Positions 33,813 to 42,459 are shown, numbered from the stretch's first letter. The stretch: 58,800 bases of DNA from Chthonomonadia bacterium (GCA_013314755.1 JABUFA010000023.1:1-58800), one strand, 5' to 3'. Translations and numbers: made by a program. The notes: a model not told the origin generated them from the sequence alone.

Positions 33813-34507
33813 GGCGTGTTTTCGCGGTTGTGCCTGCGCATAACGAGTCCCCGACGATTCGGGACACAGTGCGCGCTCTTTGGGATTTCGTCGACGATAT
33901 GGTGGTGGTAGCGGACGCCTGCAGGGACGATACCGCCAAGAGGGCGCAAGAGGCTGGCGCTACCGTGCTGATACGCTCCGGGCGAGGGGACAAGGCGCGT
34001 GCACTGGCACTGGGGCTGAACTGGGTGGCAGCGCAGAGCCCCGGCCGCAACGATGTTGTTTTGCTGGTGGATGGAGATACTGGTGATAGCGCGAGAGAAG
34101 CGGTAAAACTGGTGGAAGCGGTTGTCGGTGGTGAGGCGGATATGGCAGTGGGGGTGCTACCTCCTGCGGGGCGGCATGGCGGGTTCGGACTGGTGGCGCG
34201 GTTCGCCCGCTGGGTGTTGCGGAGGCAAACAGGCATGGTGTTTCGCGCCCCGTTGAGCGGACAGCGTGCTGTGCGCTGGTCGGCGTTGCACGGGCTGAGT
34301 GCGCTGGCGGGCGGTTTCGGCGTGGAGGTCGGCATGACCATAGACCTGGTACGTGCTGGGGCGAGAGTGCAGGAGGTGGAGGTGTCGATGACTCACCGCT
34401 ACACCGGGCGGAGCTGGCGAGGTTTTCTGCATCGAGCGAGGCAGGGCTGGCATGTGTTGATGGCAAGTGTGGGATGGAGGGGTGTGAGACTGTGGACGGA
34501 CGGTTGA
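33809..34507 (+). CDS. Glycosyltransferase family 2 protein
   Basis: A 232-residue GT-A fold transferase. The N-terminal nucleotide-sugar site is FAVVPAHNESPTIRDTV, and the metal-binding DXD equivalent is LLVDGDTGD near residue 88. The style matches dolichyl-phosphate mannosyl/glucosyl transferases and glucosyl-3-phosphoglycerate synthases. No transmembrane helix is clear. It overlaps steB by four bases and the MraY-like gene by 16. Probably acts on a lipid-linked or envelope precursor; donor and acceptor unknown. Confidence 0.75.
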   Translation: MRRVFAVVPAHNESPTIRDTVRALWDFVDDMVVVADACRDDTAKRAQEAGATVLIRSGRGDKARALALGLNWVAAQSPGRNDVVLLVDGDTGDSAREAVKLVEAVVGGEADMAVGVLPPAGRHGGFGLVARFARWVLRRQTGMVFRAPLSGQRAVRWSALHGLSALAGGFGVEVGMTIDLVRAGARVQEVEVSMTHRYTGRSWRGFLHRARQGWHVLMASVGWRGVRLWTDG

Positions 34508-35331
34508 TAGTCGTCGTGCTGTTCGTGGCGCTTCCGTTTGTGGTGCTTCTGGGAGGGATTGGGGCTTTTCCCGTGCTGAGCCGCCGCTGGGGATGGCTGA
34601 AGCCGAACTATCGGGGAAGGATTGTGCCCTGTGGTTACGGGGTTATCTGGTGGGCGTTCTGTACGGTGCTGTATGCGGAGCTGGCATGGGTGGCTTCTGC
34701 GGAAGCGCGTCCGCTTGCGCTGGCGTTTCTGGGCGTGGCGTTTGGCTTCGGTGCGCTGGGGCTGGTGGATGACCTGTGGGGCAGTGCCGAGGCGAAGGGG
34801 TTGCGCGGGCATCTGCGTGCCCTCCGGCAGGGGAAAGTGACCACAGGTTTCCTGAAGGCGGTTGGAGGAGTGGCTGTGGCGTTTGGGGTGGCATCCCTGC
34901 TGGGGTCGGGCTGGGGTGTGTGGATAGGTACTCTGGTGATTGCGCTGATGGCGAACGCGATGAACCTGCTGGACATGCGCCCAGGCAGGGCGGTGTCGGT
35001 GTTTCTGGTGCTGTCGGTGGTGCTGGTGGTTTACCTGTTGCGCACGGAGCAGGCGCTAACGGCGGCGTTTCTGGGCTTTCTGATGGCGGCGGCGCTGCTG
35101 CTTCGTCGGCGAGACGCGGCGGGCGAGGCGATGATGGGCGATGTGGGCTCCAACCTGCTGGGCGGAGTGCTGGGGGTGTCGGTGGTGGCAGGTTTCCCGC
35201 TCTGGGGGCAGGCGGTGATGCTGGCATTGCTGGTTGCTTTGCATGTGGTGGCGGAACGTATCTCCCTGAGCCAGTGGATCGAGAGCGTGCCCTGGGCGCG
35301 CCGCCTGGACAGGATGACGGGGGTAAGGTAG
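34492..35331 (+). CDS. MraY/WecA-like (GT4) sugar-phosphate transferase
   Basis: A 279-residue polytopic membrane protein of the polyprenyl-phosphate sugar-1-phosphate transferase family. Motifs are LGLVDDLWG near residue 87 (the DD motif), NAMNLLDMRPGRA near 155 and MGDVGSNLLGG near 215 (third acidic motif). About eight to nine hydrophobic segments. GTG 34492 has GGAGGGG nine bases upstream; ATG 34474 is the alternative. It is the last gene of steA-steB-GT2-GT4, which together look like an envelope or cell-separation unit. It ends seven bases from the converging NlpC/P60 gene. Confidence 0.75.
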   Translation: MDGRLIVVVLFVALPFVVLLGGIGAFPVLSRRWGWLKPNYRGRIVPCGYGVIWWAFCTVLYAELAWVASAEARPLALAFLGVAFGFGALGLVDDLWGSAEAKGLRGHLRALRQGKVTTGFLKAVGGVAVAFGVASLLGSGWGVWIGTLVIALMANAMNLLDMRPGRAVSVFLVLSVVLVVYLLRTEQALTAAFLGFLMAAALLLRRRDAAGEAMMGDVGSNLLGGVLGVSVVAGFPLWGQAVMLALLVALHVVAERISLSQWIESVPWARRLDRMTGVR

Positions 35332-35338
35332 ACCGCTT

Positions 35339-36250
35339 TTATGTGTCCACCACGCGCCGAACGCCCCACAGGATGGAGCGGTAATACGGGTCGTCCAGCC
35401 GGGTGATGTTGACGCCAACGCCGCCCGACGAGTGGATGAAGTGCTCCCGGTCCAGAATCATTCCCACGTGGGTAATCGTGCGCTGATGGGGGTCACCACC
35501 GCCTGCGAAGAAGATGAGGTCGCCCGGTTGCGCGTCGGGGAGAGTTACCTCAGCCGTGCGCGAGAACTCCGCCTGCAGGTCGGCATCGCGCGGGATGATG
35601 AGTCCGCACATGCGGTACACGAGCTGCACAAACCCCGAACAGTCCAGCCCGAAGGGAGAGCTTCCGCCCCACAGGTAGGGCACGCCCAGCAAACGCTTTG
35701 CGGTGTAGACCAGCGCGTTCTGCCAGCCTGCGCGAGGCACGGCGTAAGGCTCGGCGCTTCGCCCCTGTGAGACAATCACTCCCTCCACCCGAAGCGTGCC
35801 GACGCGGGTGACCATCACCCACTGCGAGGTGACATCCTGCACCCACACCCAGCCGGCGCGCCCGTCGGGCAGCTGGACGTTCAGCCAGTCGCCGTGCCAT
35901 TCGTGCCCTTCCAGCCACGCGCCCATAGGGGCGATGGTGAGATGCGGCGCATTGAGGTCGGGCGATTCCCGCACAAAAGCCCACAGGGTGTTGACGCGAT
36001 ACGCATTTCCCTGCTGAGGATACTCCTCTTGCTCTTCCAGCAGGCGTATCTGTCTTGTGCGCACCCATCCGGTGTAATCGTCATCGGTCTGTACCTGCGC
36101 CCAGTTTTGGGCGGGGTCAGGCGGAGTGAGCACAAGCGGGGTATGTCCCAGTACTGTCTGAGAAACCTGTTCGCTGTCGCCGTCCGGCTGGGCGTGCATT
36201 TTCACCACGTTATGGGTCACAACCGCTCTGGGCAATTTCTTTACCTCCAT
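35339..36250 (-). CDS. NlpC/P60 cysteine peptidase with SH3 domains
   Basis: A 303-residue C40 peptidase. Two bacterial SH3-like domains (about residues 8-75 and 85-145) precede the catalytic domain, whose Cys is in GLDCSGFVQLVYR (C204). The catalytic His is in ITHVGMIL, with the third residue in FIHSSGGVG. The layout is that of gamma-D-glutamyl-diamino acid endopeptidases that trim peptidoglycan peptides (YkfC/AvPCP type). No signal peptide is visible, fitting a recycling role. Start may be ATG 36250, or TTG 36235, which has GGAGG at better spacing. It faces the steA cluster. Confidence 0.85.
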   Translation of the reverse strand: MEVKKLPRAVVTHNVVKMHAQPDGDSEQVSQTVLGHTPLVLTPPDPAQNWAQVQTDDDYTGWVRTRQIRLLEEQEEYPQQGNAYRVNTLWAFVRESPDLNAPHLTIAPMGAWLEGHEWHGDWLNVQLPDGRAGWVWVQDVTSQWVMVTRVGTLRVEGVIVSQGRSAEPYAVPRAGWQNALVYTAKRLLGVPYLWGGSSPFGLDCSGFVQLVYRMCGLIIPRDADLQAEFSRTAEVTLPDAQPGDLIFFAGGGDPHQRTITHVGMILDREHFIHSSGGVGVNITRLDDPYYRSILWGVRRVVDT

Positions 36251-36339
36251 CGGGCAAAAATACCGTACTTTACACAGCTATCAGGCAGGGCGAACTGTCC
36301 TATCATAAAGATGGCTACGCGCCACGCAGCCGATGCGGT

Positions 36340-36398
36340 GAGCGGGACAGCGGAAGAGCCGGTGGAGAACGTCGGGCGCCGCAGTCCCGCTCCTTTTT
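36340..36398 (+). ncRNA. Structured hairpin with T run, possible small RNA or terminator
   Basis: Arms GAGCGGGAC (36340-36348) and GTCCCGCTC (36384-36392), extended inward by GCGG/CCGC after an A-A mismatch, then CTTTTT. It reads as a terminator on the plus strand, but there is no plus-strand gene before it. The nearest possible -10 is TATCAT at 36301. It could end a short plus-strand RNA of about 85 bases antisense to the gap between two minus-strand genes. No known RNA family is recognised. Confidence 0.35.
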
Positions 36399-36400
36399 AC

Positions 36401-37972
36401 TTAGAACCCGAAGAAGTCGGCGATGCGCTGGGCGAGGAACAGGTCGCCGTCGACGAGCAGTTGCCCGCTCATGTACGCCTGTTCCGGTGCCATTCTGCCT
36501 TCCACAATCGCGAGGAAGGTCTGGGCGTTGGTGCTGATCGTCAGGTCAGCCTGCGCACCGGACGCACCCCGACGGATGTTCAGTTTGCCGTTATCTATCT
36601 GAATTTCCCACACGCCGCCGCCTTCTCCAGAGATGCTGAGGCGGTAAAGCACCTTCACGCCCTGCGCTCGTTCCGGGCGGAAGCGGGACGGCAGGCTTTC
36701 AAAAAAGGCAGCTACTCTGGAAGTTGCCGTTTGGGGAGGCGACTGCTGTGCCATCGCAATCAGCTTGTCGGCGACCACGCGACCCGCCTTCTCACCAACG
36801 CTCATGCTGGTTTCGTATTCGTACAGCTTCAGCCCGTAATCCGCTTCTGTCAGGATGTAGCCCAGCTCGTCGTTTGCCAGACCAATGACCAGTTTGGGAT
36901 TGCCCTTCATATGGCGTTTAATTTGAAAACCGATGTTGGGCAGAGCTTCACCCGGTATGGTGACCATCTCCGCCGGACCGAGCGTGACGTGCATGACCTC
37001 GGTGATTACCTCGTCCGCTTGCAACACTGGCTCCGGGAACAGTCCAGCCTGCGCCGCCTGCCTGAACTTTGCGTTCTCCAGCGGGATAGTAACCTCTGCA
37101 CGCTGGACGGCAAGAGGAGCCTCCTTGAGCTCGGTGGCGTTTTTCAGAGCGGATAGCGCTGCCTGCCCCAGCGCATTGCCCACACGCTCGCACTCTCCCC
37201 AGTCGTTGCCGGGCGAGTCTACCGTAACCATGCCTCCCAGAGCAGCGTTCAGGAAGAGGGCAATACCGCCTTCCGCTCCTTCAATGGTCTGGCGCATATA
37301 ATGCACGATGTCGGAGGTCAGAGAGCGGATATTCATCAGCTCGGGGTGCACCGCGTAGTTGACAATGGTGGCGATGGTCTTGTTGTCGCTGGCGCTGCGC
37401 AACTGTAGCACGGCAATGGAGGTATCCAGAATCTCCGCCACGCGCACGTTTCGGGAGACGCCCGTAACCCCCTCTGCACTGGCAACGCGCAGTATCGCCG
37501 GCTGAAGCCCCTTCGCCGCCTCTTCAATAGCATCGGCGACCTTCTGCTTCATCTGGGCATACCATTCCTTATCCACGCCCGATATGCCCTGCTCCGGCTG
37601 TCCCCACAGACCGATGGAGTCGGGACCGCTGTGGGTGTGGGTGGCGGCGATGATGATGTTCTCGGCGGGCACCGATTTGACCTTGCTTCGTATCTCCTGT
37701 ACCGCCGGGTACAGCAGGCCAATCAGGTCGCATGAGACGATAGCCAGTTTAGTGTCGCCCGACTGGATGACCACTGCGCTGGCGTAAACGTCATCGTGCA
37801 CCTCTTCGGCGCGGCGGTTTGCACCGTAACCCGCCAGATAGGGCAGGTTATCAGGGGTGATTTTGACCCGGGCAGCTCCTGCCTGCAGTGTCTGTGCCCA
37901 TGAGCCAGCCAGCGGCAGGAACATGAACAGCAGAGCTGACACGAGCATCGAAGCGAAATGCGACATCGACAT
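36401..37972 (-). CDS. Exported neutral ceramidase-like protein with C-terminal SCP2 domain
   Basis: A 523-residue protein with a signal peptide (SALLFMFLPLAGSWA, cleavage near residue 27). The neutral ceramidase N-terminal-type domain spans about residues 30-405. It includes TPDNLPYLAGYGANRRAEEV, the zinc-binding IAATHTHSGPDS near 115 and YAVHPELM near 218. The last 100 residues (from about 420) resemble a sterol-carrier SCP2 domain: GGVWEIQIDNGKLNI, ADLTISTNAQTFLAIVEG, GQLLVDGDL. Ceramidases of this family hydrolyse N-acyl sphingosine, but bacterial relatives act on varied amides. The standard nucleophile segment GDVSP is not seen. SCP2 may bind the lipid substrate. Confidence 0.75.
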   Translation of the reverse strand: MSMSHFASMLVSALLFMFLPLAGSWAQTLQAGAARVKITPDNLPYLAGYGANRRAEEVHDDVYASAVVIQSGDTKLAIVSCDLIGLLYPAVQEIRSKVKSVPAENIIIAATHTHSGPDSIGLWGQPEQGISGVDKEWYAQMKQKVADAIEEAAKGLQPAILRVASAEGVTGVSRNVRVAEILDTSIAVLQLRSASDNKTIATIVNYAVHPELMNIRSLTSDIVHYMRQTIEGAEGGIALFLNAALGGMVTVDSPGNDWGECERVGNALGQAALSALKNATELKEAPLAVQRAEVTIPLENAKFRQAAQAGLFPEPVLQADEVITEVMHVTLGPAEMVTIPGEALPNIGFQIKRHMKGNPKLVIGLANDELGYILTEADYGLKLYEYETSMSVGEKAGRVVADKLIAMAQQSPPQTATSRVAAFFESLPSRFRPERAQGVKVLYRLSISGEGGGVWEIQIDNGKLNIRRGASGAQADLTISTNAQTFLAIVEGRMAPEQAYMSGQLLVDGDLFLAQRIADFFGF

Positions 37973-38049
37973 TTATCCCTCCCCTTCCTCAAACGAGGAT
38001 GTGTTTCTTCTACCGCGATTCGCGGGTGGTGTTTCGAATCCTTCCTGAA

Positions 38050-38340
38050 TTACGTTTCCCCTTTCGCCAGCCGTTCCACCTGCGCCTGCCAGTCTCCCGG
38101 ATGGAAGGCGTCCACCCTGCCATCGGGGTAGCCGATAAAAACCGGTTCCTCCGCCGCCTCACCGCTCTCGTCGAAGGCGAGGATGGTCAGTTTGCCGGTA
38201 TCTTCCTTCAGTTCGATGTACAGGCGTGCGCCGCAATACATGCTCATATCGGAACGGGGGATCCATGTACCCTGCTGGTGAACCAGCTTGCGAGCGAGGG
38301 TGTATACTCGTTGTATCTCTTCCGGGGTGAGCGTGCTCAT
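38050..38340 (-). CDS. Conserved hypothetical protein, 96 residues
   Basis: A 96-residue soluble protein. The N-terminal helix has STLTPEEIQRVYTLARKL, then strands with ARLYIELKE and KLTILAFDES. No cysteine cluster or membrane segment, and no family recognised. It lies 150 bases from pyrK on the opposite strand and 77 bases upstream of the ceramidase-like gene on the same strand. Good ribosome spacing (GGAGGTGCCGAG). Confidence 0.6.
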   Translation of the reverse strand: MSTLTPEEIQRVYTLARKLVHQQGTWIPRSDMSMYCGARLYIELKEDTGKLTILAFDESGEAAEEPVFIGYPDGRVDAFHPGDWQAQVERLAKGET

Positions 38341-38490
38341 CTCGGCACCTCCGATTTGTGGTAAAATACGCTGGCATTTCCGTACAGTGCATTTCCCCGC
38401 AGGCGGGCAAAACCCTGCATGGGTTTCGCAGGCAGGATTTGCGAGGGGTCAGGCGGAAATGGCAAGCGGAAATCACGAGAGGGGTGCTTC

Positions 38491-39306
38491 ATGCGCTGTG
38501 CCGAGTACTGTGAGGTAGTTGCAAATCAGCCGGTGGCAACGGACCAGTTCGAGATAGAAATCCACTGTCCCACCGTCGCTCGGTACGCCCAGCCGGGGCA
38601 GTTTGTGCAGATGCGCGTGCAGAGCGGCTACGAGCCGTTGTTCAGCCGCCCGTTCAGCGTGTTCCATCGGAAGCCCGACCGCGATACCTTCTCTGTGGTC
38701 TATCTGGTGCGTGGGACCTTCACGCAGTTGCTGGCGCACAAGCAAGCAGGCGACAGGGTTTTTGTGGTCGGTCCGCTGGGCAACCGATTTGTGGTGGCAG
38801 AGCCGCAGCACGAAAAGGTGCACGTGCTGGTGGCTGGTGGAGTAGGGGCGCCGCCGCTGTACCTGCTGGCAGAGGAGATGGTGCACCACGGGATTGCCCA
38901 CAGCAATGTTGTCGTGATTAATGGGGCGCGTCGGCAGGACCTGCTGGTCTGTCAAGGGCACTTCGCGGGGCTGGGGGTTCGGCTGTTCACCGCGACCGAA
39001 GACGGCAGCGCGGGCATCAAGGGGAAGGTTACCGATGTACTGGAGAGCCTGCGCGAGCAGGGGGATTTAGCCCCTGAGCGATGCCAGATATACGCCTGCG
39101 GTCCGACGGCGATGCTGGAGGCAGTGGCAGCGTTCGCACAGCAACATCACGTGCCCTGCCAGGTATCGCTGGAGACGCTGATGCCATGCGGGCTGGGAGT
39201 ATGCCTGGGGTGCGCGGTAAAGATACGCACTGGCGACGGCTATGACTACAAGCGGGCGTGCGTGGACGGTCCCATCTTTGACGCAGCGGAGGTGCTGTGG
39301 CGATGA
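38491..39306 (+). CDS. pyrK: Dihydroorotate dehydrogenase electron transfer subunit
   Basis: A 271-residue iron-sulfur flavoprotein that passes electrons from dihydroorotate dehydrogenase B to NAD. It has an FAD-binding segment with LFSRPFSVFHR near residue 49, a nucleotide-binding region with LVAGGVGAPPLYLLAEE near residue 112, and four cysteines C233, C238, C241 and C257 (C-X4-C-X2-C-X15-C) for a 2Fe-2S cluster. ATG 38491 has GAGGGG seven bases upstream. It shares an ATGA overlap with pyrD. Confidence 0.93.
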   Translation: MRCAEYCEVVANQPVATDQFEIEIHCPTVARYAQPGQFVQMRVQSGYEPLFSRPFSVFHRKPDRDTFSVVYLVRGTFTQLLAHKQAGDRVFVVGPLGNRFVVAEPQHEKVHVLVAGGVGAPPLYLLAEEMVHHGIAHSNVVVINGARRQDLLVCQGHFAGLGVRLFTATEDGSAGIKGKVTDVLESLREQGDLAPERCQIYACGPTAMLEAVAAFAQQHHVPCQVSLETLMPCGLGVCLGCAVKIRTGDGYDYKRACVDGPIFDAAEVLWR

Positions 39307-40241
39307 GCAGGGTGAAAATGGACGTTCAGCTGGGTCCACTGCACCTGCAGAACCCCGTGCTGGTGGCTTCTGGGACCTTTGGCTACGGTAGCGAGTATGC
39401 CGACCTGGTGGACCTGAACCGCCTGGGCGGGATTATGGTGAAGGGAACCACTCTGCGCCCTCGGGCGGGCAATCCGATGCCTCGCATGGTGGAGACAGCT
39501 TCGGGATGCCTGAACGCCATCGGTTTGCAAAACGTGGGGGTGGAGGCGTTCATCCGGGAGAAACTGCCATTCCTGCGCCAGTATCGGTGCGCGGTGATTG
39601 TGAATATCGCGGCGGACGTGCGTGAGGAGTTTGAAGAGCTGGCGGAGCGGCTGGATGGAGTGGAGGGCGTGCACGCGCTGGAGCTGAACATCTCTTGCCC
39701 CAATCAGGCGCGTGGCGGTATTGAGTTCGGGGTGGACCCGGAGGCGACATACGATGTGGTGTCGCGCGTGCGAAGGCGCACTCGCCTGCCGCTGATTGTC
39801 AAACTCTCGCCGAATGTGACCGACATTCGCGTCACCGCACGCGCGGCGGTGGACGGGGGAGCCGATATCCTGAGCCTTGTCAACACCTTTGTCGGAACGG
39901 CGATAGACGCCCGCACGAGGCAGTTTAAGCTGGCGAACATCACGGGAGGGCTGTCGGGACCGGCGATTAAGCCCCTCGCGCTCTATATGGTGTGGAAGGT
40001 AGCGCAGGCGGTGTCGGTTCCCATCATCGGCATGGGCGGAATTATGAATGCGACCGATGCGGTGGAGTTCATGCTGGCAGGGGCATCTGCGGTGGCTGTG
40101 GGCACGGCGAACTACATCAATCCGCGCGTCAGTATTGAGGTGCTGGAGGGGATCGAGCAGTACCTGATAGAACAGGGTGAGACAGACGTCAAAGCGATTG
40201 TGGGGACGGTAAAGCGATGCAAGCCCGAGAGCGAATTCTGA
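39303..40241 (+). CDS. pyrD: Dihydroorotate dehydrogenase B, catalytic subunit
   Basis: A 312-residue FMN-dependent class 1B enzyme that oxidises dihydroorotate to orotate in pyrimidine synthesis. Motifs are NPVLVASGTFGYG near residue 16, KGTTLRPRAGNP, the active-site loop LELNISCPNQARGG (Cys base) near 133 and the FMN phosphate loop IIGMGGIMNATDAVEFMLAGA near 240. It acts as a complex with PyrK, encoded directly upstream. ATG 39303 overlaps the pyrK stop. pyrF starts within its last 25 bases. Confidence 0.95.
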   Translation: MSRVKMDVQLGPLHLQNPVLVASGTFGYGSEYADLVDLNRLGGIMVKGTTLRPRAGNPMPRMVETASGCLNAIGLQNVGVEAFIREKLPFLRQYRCAVIVNIAADVREEFEELAERLDGVEGVHALELNISCPNQARGGIEFGVDPEATYDVVSRVRRRTRLPLIVKLSPNVTDIRVTARAAVDGGADILSLVNTFVGTAIDARTRQFKLANITGGLSGPAIKPLALYMVWKVAQAVSVPIIGMGGIMNATDAVEFMLAGASAVAVGTANYINPRVSIEVLEGIEQYLIEQGETDVKAIVGTVKRCKPESEF

Positions 40242-40927
40242 TAGCGCTGGATACTTCCGACGCCGGGCAGGCGGTGGAGTGGGTGCGCCTGCTAGCGGGG
40301 CACGTAGGCGGGTTCAAGGTAGGTTTGGAGCTGGTGCACGCGGCGGGTTTTGGCATCTTTGAGCGTCTGCGCGAGGCGGGCGCCGAACGTATCTTTTACG
40401 ACGCCAAACTGCACGACATTCCCAACACCGTGGCAAGGGCAGTGCGTGCTATTGCGCGGATGGGCGTGTGGATGGTGAACCTGCATGCGTCGGGTGGACT
40501 GGAGATGATGACAGCAGCGGCGGAATCCGCGCGGTCTGTGCCCAATCCGCCCCTGCTCATCGCGGTGACGGTGCTGACCAGCCTGTCAGAGGGAAAATTG
40601 CAGGAAGAGCTGGGCGTGCGGCGCGGATTGCGCGAGCAGGTTCTGCATCTGGCATCGCTGGCTCGGGAGGCGAATCTGGATGGCGTGGTTGCCTCGGCAC
40701 AGGAGGCGGCTCTTTTACGTGAGCATATCGCCCGGGACTTCTTAATCGTGACGCCGGGCATTCGTCTGGCGGACGAGGAGGTTCACGACCAGAAGCGCGT
40801 GACCACACCGGCGGAAGCCGTTCGTGCGGGAGCGGATTATCTGGTCATCGGGCGTTCGGTAACCGCCGACCCGGACCCCCTTGAGAAGGTTGAGAGGATT
40901 GTGCGGGAACTCGCTGTGCTGGGATAA
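40217..40927 (+). CDS. pyrF: Orotidine 5-phosphate decarboxylase
   Basis: A 236-residue enzyme for the last step to UMP. The catalytic DAKLHDIPNTV motif (Lys and two Asp) is near residue 59, the start is LIALDTSDAG, and the phosphate-binding end has YLVIGRSVTADPDP. Overlap with pyrD implies coupled translation, so three consecutive pyrimidine steps are made from one message. The gene is intact and of normal length. Confidence 0.95.
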   Translation: MQARERILIALDTSDAGQAVEWVRLLAGHVGGFKVGLELVHAAGFGIFERLREAGAERIFYDAKLHDIPNTVARAVRAIARMGVWMVNLHASGGLEMMTAAAESARSVPNPPLLIAVTVLTSLSEGKLQEELGVRRGLREQVLHLASLAREANLDGVVASAQEAALLREHIARDFLIVTPGIRLADEEVHDQKRVTTPAEAVRAGADYLVIGRSVTADPDPLEKVERIVRELAVLG

Positions 40928-40952
40928 GGTAGCTCACCCCCCATTGACTCCG

Positions 40953-41063
40953 ACCTTACGACCGGAAATCGCAGGCGTGGAGTGCTGAAGCGGTGATTCT
41001 GTCCTTGCGATTGGAAATCGCAGGCTACCCTTGGCAAAACCTGCTGAAGCAGGTTAGCGGGCT
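40953..41063 (+). repeat. Composite palindromic repeat, locus C (partly decayed)
   Basis: A short copy: a decayed d module (right arm AATCGC kept, left arm changed), a fragment of f (GTGCTGAAGC), an intact d (GCGATT-GGA-AATCGC), the CAGGCTACCC-type linker and an intact e (AACCTGCT-GA-AGCAGGTT). It lies between pyrF and the promoter of the DnaJ-domain gene. Confidence 0.8.
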
Positions 41064-41132
41064 TCAACGGTCTCACAATGTGGTCTTCAGGCTTCACGTG
41101 CAGGGACATCTTCTTTCGACATCGTGACCTGA

Positions 41133-41161
41133 TTGTATTTTTATGACAATATTGGTATAAT
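41133..41161 (+). promoter_or_regulatory. Promoter of the DnaJ-domain gene
   Basis: TTGTAT, a 17-base spacer and a perfect TATAAT; start near 41168, giving a short leader containing GGGGGGA before the TTG start codon. Confidence 0.65.
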
Positions 41162-41190
41162 ACTGCCAAAGTATTCTCGGGGGGATAACG

Positions 41191-42279
41191 TTGACGTACT
41201 CAGAGGCAATGCATATTCTTGGGTTACGTGAAGGTTTCACCCTCGACGATTTAAAGTCCGCCTTTCGCCGGGCAGCGAAACGATATCATCCAGATACCGG
41301 AAGCCCGGAGGCGTCTGCGGAAAAGTTCATTCAGGCAAACAGGGCGTACGATCTGTTGCTGGAATATCTGCGCTCGGGCGGTAGAGATACGGGAACTCCT
41401 GATATAGACCCCCTTTTGCAGGAACGGCTGGATATGGTGATGCGTGCCTTTGAGCATTTGATGAACACACTCGCCTCTCGTTTTGCTCAGATGGGGCAAG
41501 CCATTGTGAACGACGTGGCGCAACAGATAGCGTCCTACGGCAACATAGAGCGCTTGCGTCAGGAGTTCGAAAACGATGCCCGTCGCATTGTCAGCCGTCA
41601 CCTGCGCGATTTCGTGCAGATGGTATACAGCGGATTAGACCAGCTGATTCGGGAGCACGACGCCTGGCTGAACGGATTGTACAATAGTGTTTTCCGACAC
41701 TATCGCAGTCTGGCAATACAACAGGCATGGAAGTCGCCGCTGAACTGGGTGGCAGGAATAGCCCTTTCGCTGGTGGCGTTTCTTTTCCTGCAGAACTTTT
41801 GGCTGACGGAGGGTCTGTTTTTACTGGCTGGATTTGCTGTCGTTCCACATCTGCTCCAGACTGGCTACGCCTGGTGGAAATGGCGCGAAAATCGTTTTCG
41901 GCTACAGGTTAGGATGTCAGACCTTCTGCCACAGCGCGGGTTGTTTGACCCTCAAATTGGTAACGTCGTCTCGCAGCAGGAGGCGGCGGGGATTGGTGGA
42001 ATAGGTGGTGCGGTACTGGGCGGTCTGTTTGCGGGACCGATAGGCGCGATTATCGGAGGTGTGCTTGGTGGGCTATTCGGTTCCCTTTTCGGTGAACCGT
42101 ACCATGTGACCGCACAACGAGTGTTAGAGGCATTTGTGTCGACACTGAACAGCTATCTGCAGACTGTTGCCCAGCAGCTGGGCAACGAACTGCGCACTGC
42201 ATACAATCGGCTGCTTCGCCAGGTTATAGAGAGCTACACTCAATCCAAACAGGGGACGCTCAAGATGCTGCCCCCATAA
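41191..42279 (+). CDS. J-domain membrane protein with glycine zipper
   Basis: A 362-residue protein. A J domain covers residues 1-60 with the HPD motif at 33-35, so it should stimulate an Hsp70 partner. A helical region at 75-165 is followed by two transmembrane segments near 182-220. A glycine-zipper-like stretch (GGIGGAVLGGLFAGPIGAII) lies near 268-295, and an amphipathic C-terminal helix follows. No zinc-finger or substrate-binding domain of classical DnaJ is present, so this is a type III J protein. TTG start with a strong GGGGGGA site. Its end overlaps a minus-strand gene by 20 bases. Confidence 0.75.
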   Translation: MTYSEAMHILGLREGFTLDDLKSAFRRAAKRYHPDTGSPEASAEKFIQANRAYDLLLEYLRSGGRDTGTPDIDPLLQERLDMVMRAFEHLMNTLASRFAQMGQAIVNDVAQQIASYGNIERLRQEFENDARRIVSRHLRDFVQMVYSGLDQLIREHDAWLNGLYNSVFRHYRSLAIQQAWKSPLNWVAGIALSLVAFLFLQNFWLTEGLFLLAGFAVVPHLLQTGYAWWKWRENRFRLQVRMSDLLPQRGLFDPQIGNVVSQQEAAGIGGIGGAVLGGLFAGPIGAIIGGVLGGLFGSLFGEPYHVTAQRVLEAFVSTLNSYLQTVAQQLGNELRTAYNRLLRQVIESYTQSKQGTLKMLPP

Positions 42280-42454
42280 CATGTGTTTCTAGATGGTAAT
42301 GCCGTTCGATCGCCCGGAACAGTCGCTCCTGCAGAATCTCCAGCCTTGCCAGCGCAAACAAGCACTGTTCGTCCGCAAGGCGGTGCATCTCCGCCCAGAA
42401 AGCGGAGGGGGTGTCGGTTCTACAAAGTCGGACGTGTTCGGATGGGATAACCAT
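42260..42454 (-). CDS. Small helical protein, 64 residues
   Basis: A short protein that would start at ATG 42454 (GGAG about ten bases upstream). It is mostly helical, with FWAEMHRLADEQCLFALARL and ERLFRAIERHYHL. No family recognised. It starts six bases after the stop of the cysteine-containing small protein, so it is probably the third gene of the 43089-42260 cluster. Its 3 prime end overlaps the converging DnaJ-domain gene. Confidence 0.5.
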   Translation of the reverse strand: MVIPSEHVRLCRTDTPSAFWAEMHRLADEQCLFALARLEILQERLFRAIERHYHLETHVMGAAS

Positions 42455-42459
42455 CCCAT

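Noticed and set aside
36340-36398. SRP RNA or cobalamin riboswitch
   Set aside because: The conserved GGAAGGAAGCAGCC-like or B12-box sequences are absent.
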